This document shows positions 12,061 to 20,892 of a DNA stretch of 64,000 nucleotides, piece after piece. The position numbers and the translations under genes are program-made. Position 1 is the stretch's first letter. Each line of letters starts with the position of its first letter. The notes below the pieces were generated by a model. The model saw only the letters and a program-made list of their open reading frames with translations. It had not been told where the DNA came from and searched no databases. Source of the stretch: Pyropia yezoensis (taxonomy: Eukaryota; Rhodophyta; Bangiophyceae; Bangiales; Bangiaceae); assembly GCA_009829735.1 (NCBI GenBank), contig CM020619.1, forward strand, positions 21,471,366 through 21,535,365. Direction: 5' to 3'.

Positions 12061-12322
12061 ATGTGGGCACCCATGCTGGGCGCCACCCTGGCGGTCACGG
12101 CGATGCTGGTGGGGAGCTGCCCCACGACGTCGGCGGCGGACGCTGCAGCCCCCGTGGTCGTGCGCCAAGACGCGGGGCCCCCCCCCGCGGGGGGCCCCCC
12201 CGCCGGCGGCCCTCCCGGGGGTGGCCCGCCTGGCGGCGGTGCAGGCGGCGGCCCCCCGCCGCGGGAGCCTGCGTCGGACCAGTGCCTCACCCCCGAAGAG
12301 TATGGGGCACCACCCCGAGTGA
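12061..12322 (+). pseudogene. Small secreted protein, 5' part, interrupted by a transposon
   Basis: An ATG at 12061 begins a clear signal-peptide sequence (MWAPMLGATLAVTAMLVGSC, then a polar TTSAAD region). It is followed by a Pro/Gly spacer (repeats of GGPP) and a short ordered segment ending DQCLTPEEYGAPPR. Exactly here, after the TGA target site at 12320-12322, the PIF/Harbinger element begins. The host sequence resumes at 15686. Past the element, two plus-strand frames stay open to about 15791-15795. One is compositionally convincing (SYRSCFRYVRNADGTATVAM) but is not in the same phase as the upstream part, so the gene may have carried a further lesion or an intron. Function unknown; export is inferred from the signal peptide. 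Confidence 0.5.
12320..12322. repeat. Target-site duplication TGA, left copy
   Basis: TGA directly precedes the left terminal inverted repeat and is repeated at 15686-15688. A 3-bp duplication is diagnostic of PIF/Harbinger insertion. Confidence 0.85.
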
Positions 12323-12337
12323 GGCCCGTTCGCAGTT
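12323..12337. repeat. Left terminal inverted repeat of PIF/Harbinger element
   Basis: GGCCCGTTCGCAGTT; it is perfectly complementary to 15671-15685. Confidence 0.9.
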
Positions 12338-12355
12338 CGCGTACCGTCTCATGTG

Positions 12356-12411
12356 ACGACGGTATATACCTGCGAAAGGAACGGGAGAGGGGAGTCCGGT
12401 CGGTATACCAA
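12356..12411. promoter_or_regulatory. Left subterminal GGTATAYACC palindromes
   Basis: CGGTATATACC near 12359 and CGGTATACC near 12401 repeat motifs that also occur inside the right end (15551-15658). Their placement just inside both ends suggests transposase or accessory-protein binding sites (inference). Confidence 0.4.
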
Positions 12412-12495
12412 ATACATAAGTTTTGAACAACTCATCATGACTCTTTTTGAAGTATCACAAACACTGGAGTGTGACTTGAAGAGTGGGGTGTGCAG

Positions 12496-13740
12496 ATGGT
12501 CCGCCCTGCTCGAGCGCCACCAAAGCCCGTTCATATCGCCGCCTACAGCATCATGGACCCCACTCCTATCTGGCGGGCGGGTGCGTTCATGACGTCTGTG
12601 GCTGGAGCCTTGCATGCCCACCGTGGTTTGTTCTCTGACCCCTTTCAATACACATCTGTTTCTGTACCCTTTTCCGACGTCCGGGCACGCTACGGCGCCC
12701 TATTCCCTCGCGCTATGCGCATGTCCGATGGCGCCTTTGATGGCCTGGTGGCACTCTTGCGCCCTCTCTTGCCCCGTCGTGGCCTCTCTGCGGAGACGCG
12801 TACTGCTTTGGCGCTGCGCTATTTGGGAGGCGGTAGCTACGTGGACATTTGCGCGGCGTTTGGGGTACACCCGGCCTCATTGTACCGCGCAGTGTGGGAG
12901 GTCGTGGACGCTGTTAACTCTACCTCTGCACTGGCTCTGGACTTCCAGGTAGGGAACAGTACTCGTCGACTCGCGTACGCTGCTGGCTTCCAAGCGGGGC
13001 GGAATTCCCCGTTCTCCAACGTCATCGGAGCGCTCGATGGCGTGGCGATTGAGCAGGAGCAGCCCCTACCATCGGATGTTACGTGCGTGGCCGACTACTA
13101 CTCTCGGAAGGGCTTCTACGCTTTCAATGTGCAGGCCATTTGTGACGCTTCGTACAAGTTTCGATGGATGTCCTGCATGAGTCCTGGGTCTTCTCACGAC
13201 TCGACGGCGTTTTCTTGTACATTGCTCGGGCAGGCGCTCCTGAGGCCGGAGGACCCCATAACAGCGGCGCTGATTAGGGATGGCCACTGTATTGCGGCAG
13301 ACGATGCGTACGCTGCAAGCGAGGCATTGGCCGTCCCGTGGCCAGGTGGTGGCAGGGGTGATCGCTGGCGGGACTCTTACAACTTCCATCTCTCATCCCT
13401 CCGTATTCACATTGAGCAGGCTTTTGGGATGCTTGTGTGGCGGTGGGGGGTCTTCTGGCGACCTCTTCGTGTGCCCTTTTCGAAGCGGCCAGCTTTGATT
13501 CGAGCGTGCTTTCGTCTGCATAACTATTGCTGTGACGAGTCCGAGAGCGGTACGGACCGCTTGGCACCGTTCGCCAACGACCGCGCTGGAGGGAATGTTT
13601 ACTTGGCGCCGAATGACACCGTGAGTGCCGACCAGCGTGGTCGACGTCGCGACCGCGAGCGCTCCTTGTTGAGGGTGAAAATGACTCGTCGGGTGGAAGA
13701 GCTTGGATTGCTGCGCCCGGGGGTACCTCCCATGTACTGA
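12496..13740 (+). CDS. PIF/Harbinger DDE transposase
   Basis: This 414-aa protein catalyses cut-and-paste transposition. The ATG at 12496 is the first in frame; a second at 12553 (MDPTPIWRAG) is an alternative start. An N-terminal helix-turn-helix-like part (~residues 85-140, LRYLGGGSYVDICAAFGVHP) precedes the catalytic domain. The DDE triad is visible: Asp in NVIGALDGVAIE (~residue 180), Asp in PGSSHDSTAF (~235), and Glu in RIHIEQAFGMLVWRWG (~305), with the usual ADDAY and a RACFRLHNYC motif near the end. The length matches the family (about 350-450 aa) and the frame is unbroken. It lies 173 bp inside the left terminal repeat and converges on the SAP-domain gene, with 156 bp between stop codons. 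Confidence 0.9.
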   Translation: MVRPARAPPKPVHIAAYSIMDPTPIWRAGAFMTSVAGALHAHRGLFSDPFQYTSVSVPFSDVRARYGALFPRAMRMSDGAFDGLVALLRPLLPRRGLSAETRTALALRYLGGGSYVDICAAFGVHPASLYRAVWEVVDAVNSTSALALDFQVGNSTRRLAYAAGFQAGRNSPFSNVIGALDGVAIEQEQPLPSDVTCVADYYSRKGFYAFNVQAICDASYKFRWMSCMSPGSSHDSTAFSCTLLGQALLRPEDPITAALIRDGHCIAADDAYAASEALAVPWPGGGRGDRWRDSYNFHLSSLRIHIEQAFGMLVWRWGVFWRPLRVPFSKRPALIRACFRLHNYCCDESESGTDRLAPFANDRAGGNVYLAPNDTVSADQRGRRRDRERSLLRVKMTRRVEELGLLRPGVPPMY

Positions 13741-13896
13741 ATCAAGTGTGTGCACAAGACATTGTTTTTCCTACGTGCGCCATGTGCACCGCCCACCGCG
13801 TTCAAGAAGCCCATGTGTACCGTGGTGCCCTCGCATTACAATCGGACGCAGAATGAACAGCTCTCTAAACGACACAGGCAATCCCTTGAAAAACCC

Positions 13897-15268
13897 TCAC
13901 GCCTCCTCCTCGTCCACGGATGGGTCAACCGGACGGGGCTGAGAGGAGCCAGCCACGGGGCCGGCAGTATCATCTTGACCACGCCCGCCGCCGCCGACCG
14001 CTGCGACCGGCTCTGGTTCCGCTGCAGTCTCGAGAGGCTCTTGGCCGACGGAGGACTGCAGAGCACTTTCCAATCGCGTCGTGAGGGCCAGCACAATCCC
14101 AGACGGTAGGCCAGCGTCCTGCGCATTCTTGAGGGTAGTGGACAGAGCAACGAGCTCTGCCAGGCGCGCTTGCTTTGCGGCCGACGCTGCGATGCTGGCA
14201 GAGCTGTCGATCAGCGACTGAATTCCGGCCTCCACCGGACGCCTACGCTTGGCTCGAGAGGTCGCGGCTCCCACCGTGGTCAGCCCAGGCACGTCGCCCT
14301 CTACGCCCGCGGGCCCCACTTCAGGGTTCATGAGCTCCAGAACAATCTCCTTGTCTTTCAGCAACACGAACAAATAGTCCAACAGCGTGTCCCCTTGCGA
14401 GAAGTTTGACCACAAGTTCGGATCGTTCTGGCCTGAGCTGGAGTAGCGCTTATGCACGCGCCAAAAACCAGAAGCAATCTGCACACAGAGAGTGATACAC
14501 ACGAATGAAATGATGCCGGGGCGTCAGACAACCGCTACGGCGGCGGAGAAGCGCAGAAAGATCCCTCCAATACAACCCTCACCGCAGCACTTAAGCGGGC
14601 CCGATAAATAGATCGCGCTGAGAACATACCTCTGTCCACTTTGCACGCAAGAACTGACCCGTGCGCCGAACTGTGTGAAGGTTGGGGTCTATTGCTGCGT
14701 CTGCGCACGCGGCGGGAACAGTGAAGACCTCTGGGCCGTTGAACACCTCCGCCACGACCACTGGCCAGACCTCCGTACGACTCGACCTCGAGTCCACCTG
14801 TTGGCGGGACATCGGGCCGCGAGACACGATGACACCAGCAGCGACCTCGCCATGGCACATCACATGCGCGAGACGCGCTCTCTCGTGCTTGGTAAACGGA
14901 GGCTGTCGGTCTGGGCTCGGTTGGATGGCTGCCGTGCCACCGCTCTCGGCAGACACTTGTCCAGGGGTTGCCGCAGCAGGGACGGTCGCGTCAGGATCGC
15001 TTGGCGCTTCGCTCTGTCCTGCGGGTGTGCGCCGAGGAGGGGAGGGGCGAGGCTCGTCGGGCGCAGGGGAACCAGGATTCGACGGGGGAGGGAGAGCGCC
15101 CGACCGAGCACCCGAGGTAGATCCATCCGTCCCGGTGATAGCCGGCCCAGCACACGAGACCCCATTCTGTCGGCACCGGTCCGCGAGCATCTGCTTCGTC
15201 CCGTGAATGGGGAGCCCCCGACGCTTCAGTTCGGCTCGCATCTGCTTAACAGTTACACGGGAAGCCAT
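13897..15268 (-). CDS. SAP-domain accessory protein of the PIF/Harbinger element (two exons)
   Basis: Two minus-strand exons, 15268-14630 (213 codons) and 14478-13897, join in phase to give 406 aa. The 151-bp intron has GTATGT at the donor and a pyrimidine tract ending TGTGCAG at the acceptor. The ATG at 15268 starts MASRVTVKQMRAELKRRGLP, followed by IHGTKQMLADRC; this is a SAP-type DNA-binding helix-extended loop-helix with the invariant-type Gly-Thr-Lys turn. A Pro/Ser/Asp-rich linker follows. The splice lies inside a conserved-looking block (AKWTE / IASGFWRVHKRYSSSGQND) leading to LWSNFSQGDTLLDYLFVLL, which recalls the second block of transposon-associated proteins in other protists (recollection, unverified). 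The C-terminus is acidic. Its likely role is DNA binding or nuclear import for the transposase. Confidence 0.75.
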
Positions 15269-15550
15269 ACTGGTCCGATCCGACGCAACAACAGGTAGGA
15301 AGAAGGCGTGAGGCTCTGGTCCGGAAGCGTGTGTGTGGATGTGCGGGTTGGCGTCTCGAGTGGTTCCGGGGGCGGGGTCGCTTTTGCATTGCCGCCAGTG
15401 CGTGTCCAATGTTGTGGGTCTTCTTCCCGGCGCCTCTGCCCGCCAATGGACTTTGTCCAACGACACCCCTCGAACCTGTGAGTTGTCTCTGGCAACTCCA
15501 AACTTGGTCTCAATTCGATCGTCAAGTCTTGATCTCTGCAGTGTACGCCG

Positions 15551-15611
15551 CGGTATACCGCGGTATAGACATACGCGGGCGCCCCGCGTATGTCTATACC
15601 GCGGTATACCG
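15551..15611. repeat. Perfect 29-bp inverted repeat, 3-nt spacer, right subterminal region
   Basis: Arms 15551-15579 and 15583-15611 are perfectly complementary around a CGC spacer. Each arm carries GGTATACC and a GCGGTATA core also found, less perfectly, at the left end. It overlaps the 5' leader of the SAP gene and would form a cruciform, so it may serve as transposase binding site and promoter. Confidence 0.85.
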
Positions 15612-15670
15612 TCGGGATGGGCACAGCCAATCAGATCGGCGTTACGCGTATATACCGTCACGCCGATTGC

Positions 15671-15685
15671 AACTGCGAACGGGCC
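15671..15685. repeat. Right terminal inverted repeat of PIF/Harbinger element
   Basis: AACTGCGAACGGGCC is the exact complement of the left end and is followed by the TGA target duplication at 15686-15688. Confidence 0.9.
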
Positions 15686-16355
15686 TGAGCTGCCCAGCTA
15701 CCGCTCCTGCTTCCGCTACGTCCGCAACGCAGACGGCACGGCGACGGTGGCGATGGCCAACGTGCCCAACCCCCGCCCCCCCCACGCCTAGTTAGGAGGG
15801 CGTTTTGTGCTGCCTGGGTTTCACGGGCTCCCTCGTCTCCTCATTGGCCGACGAAGATTTTTTCGATCGCTCTGAGAGGCAATTCTGTCACCGCATTGGC
15901 TCAGGAGCGAGATGTCAGGTCTTTTTCTTCCATTGGGCCACAGGAAGTTGAAGAATGTACACGTGTTCACCTGCACCCGTTGTCGCGGCCGTGTGAGGCA
16001 GGTGAGAATAGAAAAGACAAAAAAAGAATGCATAGTGGAGAGTCAACCGTTCCTCAAAGAACGGCTGACGGAACGAAACTCCACACCTTGGTGAAGTGCC
16101 ACCCACCCCACCTCATCCCCTCACACAGCGCCCAAAGGCCACCACCCTCGCCCGGCGCAGCCCCCAAAGGCTCACTACTCGCCACACCCGGGGTTGGCGA
16201 GGTCAAACAGGGGTGGGCCCGGCGCAGGGGGGGTCTTTTCACGTCTCGGGGGAGGTGCGGTGCCCCCATGACTGTGAATCTCCCACCTGTGGTGGATGTA
16301 CGGTCCTCTGCATCTCGGAGGCTCTTTGACCCTTTTAGTACACCTGCAGACGCTT

Positions 16356-16393
16356 CCCCGGGGCATCTCAGAGATCTCTGAGAATGCCCGGGG
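16356..16393. repeat. Imperfect 19-bp palindrome without loop
   Basis: The two halves meet at AGATCT (centre 16374/16375) and match at 16 of 19 positions, ending in CCCCGGG-type arms. Confidence 0.6.
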
Positions 16394-16854
16394 TAACAGC
16401 GACTGGAATGGAGTTATTGATGGGGAAAGGGCTGTCACCTTCAGACCCCGGCGGGTGGGGGGTTGAAGGGGGAGAGGAGTCAAGGCGACGGGAGGGGGGG
16501 GAGGGGTGGGAATGTCGTGCAAGGGGTTGGGTAGATTCAATCGCGGGGACACGCTCATGCGCAAGATCCGGGTGGCCGCGTCACCGGGGCTGCGCCCGAC
16601 CGTTCCTCACGGCCTCTGTGGCATGGGGTGAAGATTGGGGTCATGAAAAAATCCCAATTTTATTCTCAGCCACTCACAGGGCTGCACGTTTCTTTGAAAA
16701 GGCTGGTGTAAAGAAACCCAGGCTGCACACCTTAACTAGGCGTGCCCCCCCCGCCCCCCCCCCTGAAACTTTCCCGACAGCTGCTCGTACACCCCTGCCC
16801 GCGTCGCCACCGTGGCAGTTGCAGGCGTCGGCGGCGCGGCAGCCACCGGGCTCG

Positions 16855-17231
16855 CCGCCGTCTCGACGCAGCACCAGCGGTCGGCAATCTCCTTGGGCGC
16901 CGCCGACCGGACCAGCCCCCCCCCCCGTTGTGGGCCACACACACAGATTCGGGATTCTTCGACGCGGATGTTAGAGTTGTTATTAACTGCACTAATCTGA
17001 CTGCAATTATCTGCTTCATATAAAGGACCACCGCACCGCGGATGCATTGGACACTGCATGCATCCCAGCCGGCGCTATAGGGCCATCTGTCTCGGCGCAG
17101 CACCAGCGGTCGGAAATCGCCGCCGACCGGACTAGCCCCCCCTCGTTTTGGGCCACACACACAGATTCGGGGATCTGCGACGCGGATGCGTTGGACACTG
17201 CATGCATCCCAGCCGCCGCTACAGGGCCATT
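16855..17231. repeat. Diverged ~145-bp tandem repeat
   Basis: Blocks containing CGCAGCACCAGCGGTCGG, then GCCACACACACAGATTCGGG, then GACGCGGATG occur twice (16865-16971 and 17097-17188). Blocks of TTGGACACTGCATGCATCCC also occur twice (~17046 and ~17190). A ~70-bp unrelated insert separates the first pair from the second. Confidence 0.7.
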
Positions 17232-17646
17232 TCCCGGGCTCACGCCCAGCAGCCCAGGGCCCCCCGATTCTCTGCAGGAATTGTCACCGCGTGACACGTG
17301 CTGGACGGCGAGTGTCAGCTCCACCCCGCCGTGGTAGTGTACAGCCGCTGCAGCGGCCATCCACCGACCGCGCGCTCCCCTCCCCCCTCCTTGCAACATC
17401 GGGCGCTTCGCCGCCACCGCCCCCCACGCCGGTTCCGTCTCCACCGCTCCCCTCATACCCCCACTGTCGCAGTTTTACCCTCTCGTTCCCACTCGACGCG
17501 CTTTGGCGGTGAGCCGCCCCCCTCCACGCCGTCCTACCCCACCGCCTGCCGCGGCGGGAGAAACCTCCGGGTAGCTCCCGTCCGGTGGTGCGCCGCCTGC
17601 GTAGCCTCCGGGCGGCAGCCGGCGGCGCACGGCCGGGCGTGGCGCC

Positions 17647-19128
17647 ATGGAGGCCGCGGAGCGACTGTTCGCCACTGTGCTGCAGCGGGAAGGGGACCGG
17701 CCCTGGATGGATGCAGCACTCGCATGCGCTCTGGTCGACGCTGGCGTGCCCACATGCAGCATCTGGGACCTGTGGACCCTCGTGTTGGCACAGGCTGAGA
17801 GTGGCAAGACTCGCCGGGTGCGGCGGAGGAGGAAGGCGCTGGCAGCAACTCTTCTCCAGCACAGTGACGACGAGACTCACGAGTGCCGGGCTGCGCCGGC
17901 GCTGTGCCGTCTCCTGGGCGACTCATGTGACGAGACGGGACAGCCGGCACCAGACTCACCCGAGTCAGGGGAAGAAGCGTCCAAGCGGCGTCGCCTCAAC
18001 CCTTGCCCCCCATCCCCATCACCACACTATCATGCACCAGCCGATTGCGACCCTAGGGTGACTCCACAGTTGTTGCACGGGGAGCCACACGCTGAGCCGC
18101 CCGTCGTGGCAGTGGTCGCCTGGGCGCACGATATCCTGGGCGACCTTGGCGACTGGGTGAGAGAGATTGCGGCCGGAGCGCTGGCGGCGCTGCGCGCACG
18201 CGCAGCTGCTGCTAGAGAGGACCCGGACGCTGCCTGCACAACAGATCGACAAGCAGCCGTCGGCTACCACGTCGGGATCTATCTCGTTGTGCGCGTGCCT
18301 GGTCCAGGGATATACGGCGAACAAGTCGTCCGCTGCATGCCAGCGACCACCGGCATCTTCAAGAGAATTCATGAGCTCTGCTGCTGTCAGGCCCACTTCG
18401 GCTTCGACAAGCTTCTGCAGGAGGAGGAAGCGCGACAGGCGCGCACGTGGCGGTGCGTGCCCGCCCTCGACTGCAGCGGGGATGCGCTTGGCATTGCACA
18501 GCTCAGTGCGGTGGCATACGCCCTTGAGGACGTGCTGTACAATGCCCGTGCACCTCTCTCTGACTTGAAGAACGCCGTTCGGCCACGCATGCGGACTGCG
18601 CTGCAGGCGTCATCGGCGGTACGCGCGCATTGGGTAGACCTGTGCGGCGCGCTAGAACGGTTTTTGCTGATGTTCGGCGACGTTATCGTACCCGTCCTCT
18701 ACCACGACGAGGCGTTTGGCCCGAGCCGCTCTTTTGGCGCAGCGGTTAATCGCTTGCGCACGAGCCCGTCCCACTTCCTACAAGACGAAGCTGAAGAGTT
18801 CAAGCTCAATGCATGGAGATTAGACTGGCGGCTGTCGCTTGCAGCGGGGGTGGAGCGGTTGGCCCATCAGAGGCAGCGTGGGATTGCAGCGGAAGCGATT
18901 GCGTTTGTGCGGGAGCACAAACGCGCTCCTTCCCGTCGGGCGGCATCGTCAAGAGAAGAGGTGGCACTGTACTGTCGCCTGTTCCGGGACAAAGCAAATC
19001 TACCGCCCATCTCCGAATGGGGACTGAAGAAGCTGGACGCAGCGTGGATGGAGGCCACAGGTGCACCGTCCTTTCCCCTTCATATCGTCTGGTACCGCGG
19101 GGTACGGCCCGAGAGGGCGGCAGAATAG
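17647..19128 (+). CDS. Orphan 493-aa protein
   Basis: The frame from the ATG at 17647 is unbroken and of normal amino-acid complexity, unlike its neighbours. It starts MEAAERLFATVLQREGDRPW. There are two basic, nuclear-localisation-like stretches (RRVRRRRK ~residue 57 and SKRRRLNP ~117). A hydrophobic/acidic helical segment follows (VVAWAHDILGDLGDWVREIA ~153), then a Cys-rich CCCQAHFGF (~245), and several long amphipathic helices in the C-terminal half. I recognise no domain, signal peptide or membrane helix. The stop is only 8 bp from the stop of the convergent gene. It could be a host gene or the non-catalytic ORF of a mobile element; no terminal repeats were found around it. Confidence 0.6.
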   Translation: MEAAERLFATVLQREGDRPWMDAALACALVDAGVPTCSIWDLWTLVLAQAESGKTRRVRRRRKALAATLLQHSDDETHECRAAPALCRLLGDSCDETGQPAPDSPESGEEASKRRRLNPCPPSPSPHYHAPADCDPRVTPQLLHGEPHAEPPVVAVVAWAHDILGDLGDWVREIAAGALAALRARAAAAREDPDAACTTDRQAAVGYHVGIYLVVRVPGPGIYGEQVVRCMPATTGIFKRIHELCCCQAHFGFDKLLQEEEARQARTWRCVPALDCSGDALGIAQLSAVAYALEDVLYNARAPLSDLKNAVRPRMRTALQASSAVRAHWVDLCGALERFLLMFGDVIVPVLYHDEAFGPSRSFGAAVNRLRTSPSHFLQDEAEEFKLNAWRLDWRLSLAAGVERLAHQRQRGIAAEAIAFVREHKRAPSRRAASSREEVALYCRLFRDKANLPPISEWGLKKLDAAWMEATGAPSFPLHIVWYRGVRPERAAE

Positions 19129-19136
19129 GGCGGCCA

Positions 19137-20860
19137 CTAGAGTTTTGCCCGGCGGGCAGCGCGGCCACGGCGGCGGCCCAGACGGCGGGCAACGTGTCGA
19201 CGGGGGGTGCGTCGCCGCGGCGCAGCCGCCGCCGCCGCTGCCGCCCCGCCGACAGCGGGCGGGCGGCGGCGGGCGCCGAAGCAGCCGAGCCGGATGCCGG
19301 CGGACAGGACGTACGGGGCGTCACCAAAGCACCTTGCGACGAGCAGCGCCAGCACGTCGTCGGGCAACGTCCGCTGGCGGGCCGTCCACGCGGCGAGGTC
19401 GTCGCCCACATCCAGCGCCGTCGGGAGGGCGCCGTGCATGTGGAAGGGCGTGCCCGGGGGGGGGGGGAAGAGGACGCCGTCATGGTAGGGGGCCTACGCG
19501 GGGGGGGCGCCGCCGCCCCCCACCGCCGCACCTGCACCCACCGCCGCCGCCGCCGCTGCCGCCGCTGCCGCCGCCGCCGCCGTCAGCCGCCGTCGCCGCC
19601 GCTTACGGGCGGGTCGCCCACGCCCACGCCGCCACACAGTTGGGCCCTTCATCGAACCACTGGCGCGCGTCCCCCCCCCACCGTCCGGAAGGCGCCCGAG
19701 TCGAGAAGGGGCACGGGGACGCCCAGTAAGGCGGGCCGCCCCGCGTCGGGCAGGTGGAGGAGGTGCACTTGGATGGCGGCGTCCAGTAACTGACGCTCCG
19801 TGGGCGTCGCCGCCGCCAGCGCCGCCTCCCGCCGCTGGGCGCGCGCCCACAAGACGAGTCGCCGCCAGAGCAGGCTCCGTCCCTCGGCAGCGGCGGCAAA
19901 GGCAGCGGCGACCACCGCCCAGCGGCGCGCGCCCACAAGATGAGTCGCCGCCAGAGGACCCTCCGTCGGTCGGCAGCGGCGGCAAAGGCGGCGGCGACCG
20001 CCGCCCAGCGGCGTCACGAGCCCATCACCGGCGGTGGACAGGTCCGCCGTGATGGCATAGGCGGCGGGCGCGGGCGCACCTGCCGCCGCTGCGAAGACCA
20101 CCCCATGCACCTGCACCGCCTGTCATGCCGGGCAGGGTCAACGTGGTGGTCGTGTCGGGCACGCTGCCGCCGTCCACAAAAACGGTGAGCGTGTGGGGCA
20201 CCCCGCCGGCAAGACTGCCGGGCTGCCACGGGGAGAGGTGCAGCGGGGAGGACGGGAGCGACACTACCATCGACAGGTAGCGGCCGTCAAGGTGGACCGC
20301 CACGTGCCGCAGCGGCGCGCCGGCAGCGGCGGCAGCGGGTCGGCCCGTCCCTTGGAACAGCAGCCGCGTGGCGCGATTGGCCGGGGCGGCAATGGCAGGG
20401 CCGTCGGCAACAACCGTCTGCCGGGCGGCGGCCGGCACCCTCCCCCCTTCGCCCCCCCCAGAGGCGGGGCCGGCGGAGGCGGTGGCGGCGGCGCCCCGCA
20501 CAACCCCCCGCCAGACAAGCACGCGCACGTGCGACGAGGCGGCTCCGGCGGCGGGGGCGGCGGCGTCCCCCTCCTCCACCCCCCCCGGGTTGGTGACGAG
20601 CACAAGTGCGGTCGTCGCCACCGGTGGGCACCACGCCGTGCTCGATGCCGACCAGACGCCGCGGGCGGCGGCAAGGTCTGGAGTAAGGGCGACGGCGGCC
20701 GCCACGGCGGGCGGGGCCACGACCATTCCGGCGGGGGCGGCCCTGCCGGCTGTGTGGAGGTGGCCAACGAGCGCCAGCGCCAGGGGGGGGGGCGCCGCCC
20801 CCGCAGGCAATGGCCAGGAAGAAGCCTGGCCGCCGCCGGCGGTTGGTAGACAGGGGTGGG

Positions 20861-20892
<32 letters not shown>

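Larger units (their letters stand above)
12323..15685. mobile_element. Complete PIF/Harbinger DNA transposon
   Basis: The 3,363-bp element is bounded by perfect 15-bp terminal inverted repeats: GGCCCGTTCGCAGTT at 12323-12337 and its complement at 15671-15685. It is flanked by a TGA target duplication. The terminal GGCCCGTT matches the usual start of PIF/Harbinger ends. It encodes a DDE transposase on the plus strand (12496-13740) and, convergently, a spliced second protein (15268-13897). Two-gene content is standard for the superfamily, although the partner is normally a Myb/SANT protein and here begins with a SAP motif. Subterminal GGTATACC-type palindromes occur near both ends and are candidate binding sites. 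Both genes look intact, so the copy may be autonomous. Confidence 0.9.
15796..17646. other. Intergenic with hairpin and tandem repeats
   Basis: No convincing gene is present. An open frame at 15896-16381 lacks an ATG and any ordered feature. The region carries an imperfect palindrome at 16356-16393 and a diverged tandem repeat at 16855-17231. Confidence 0.45.

Noticed and set aside
15896..16381. 161-codon plus frame
   Set aside because: TTG start, no ordered features, and overlaps a palindrome.
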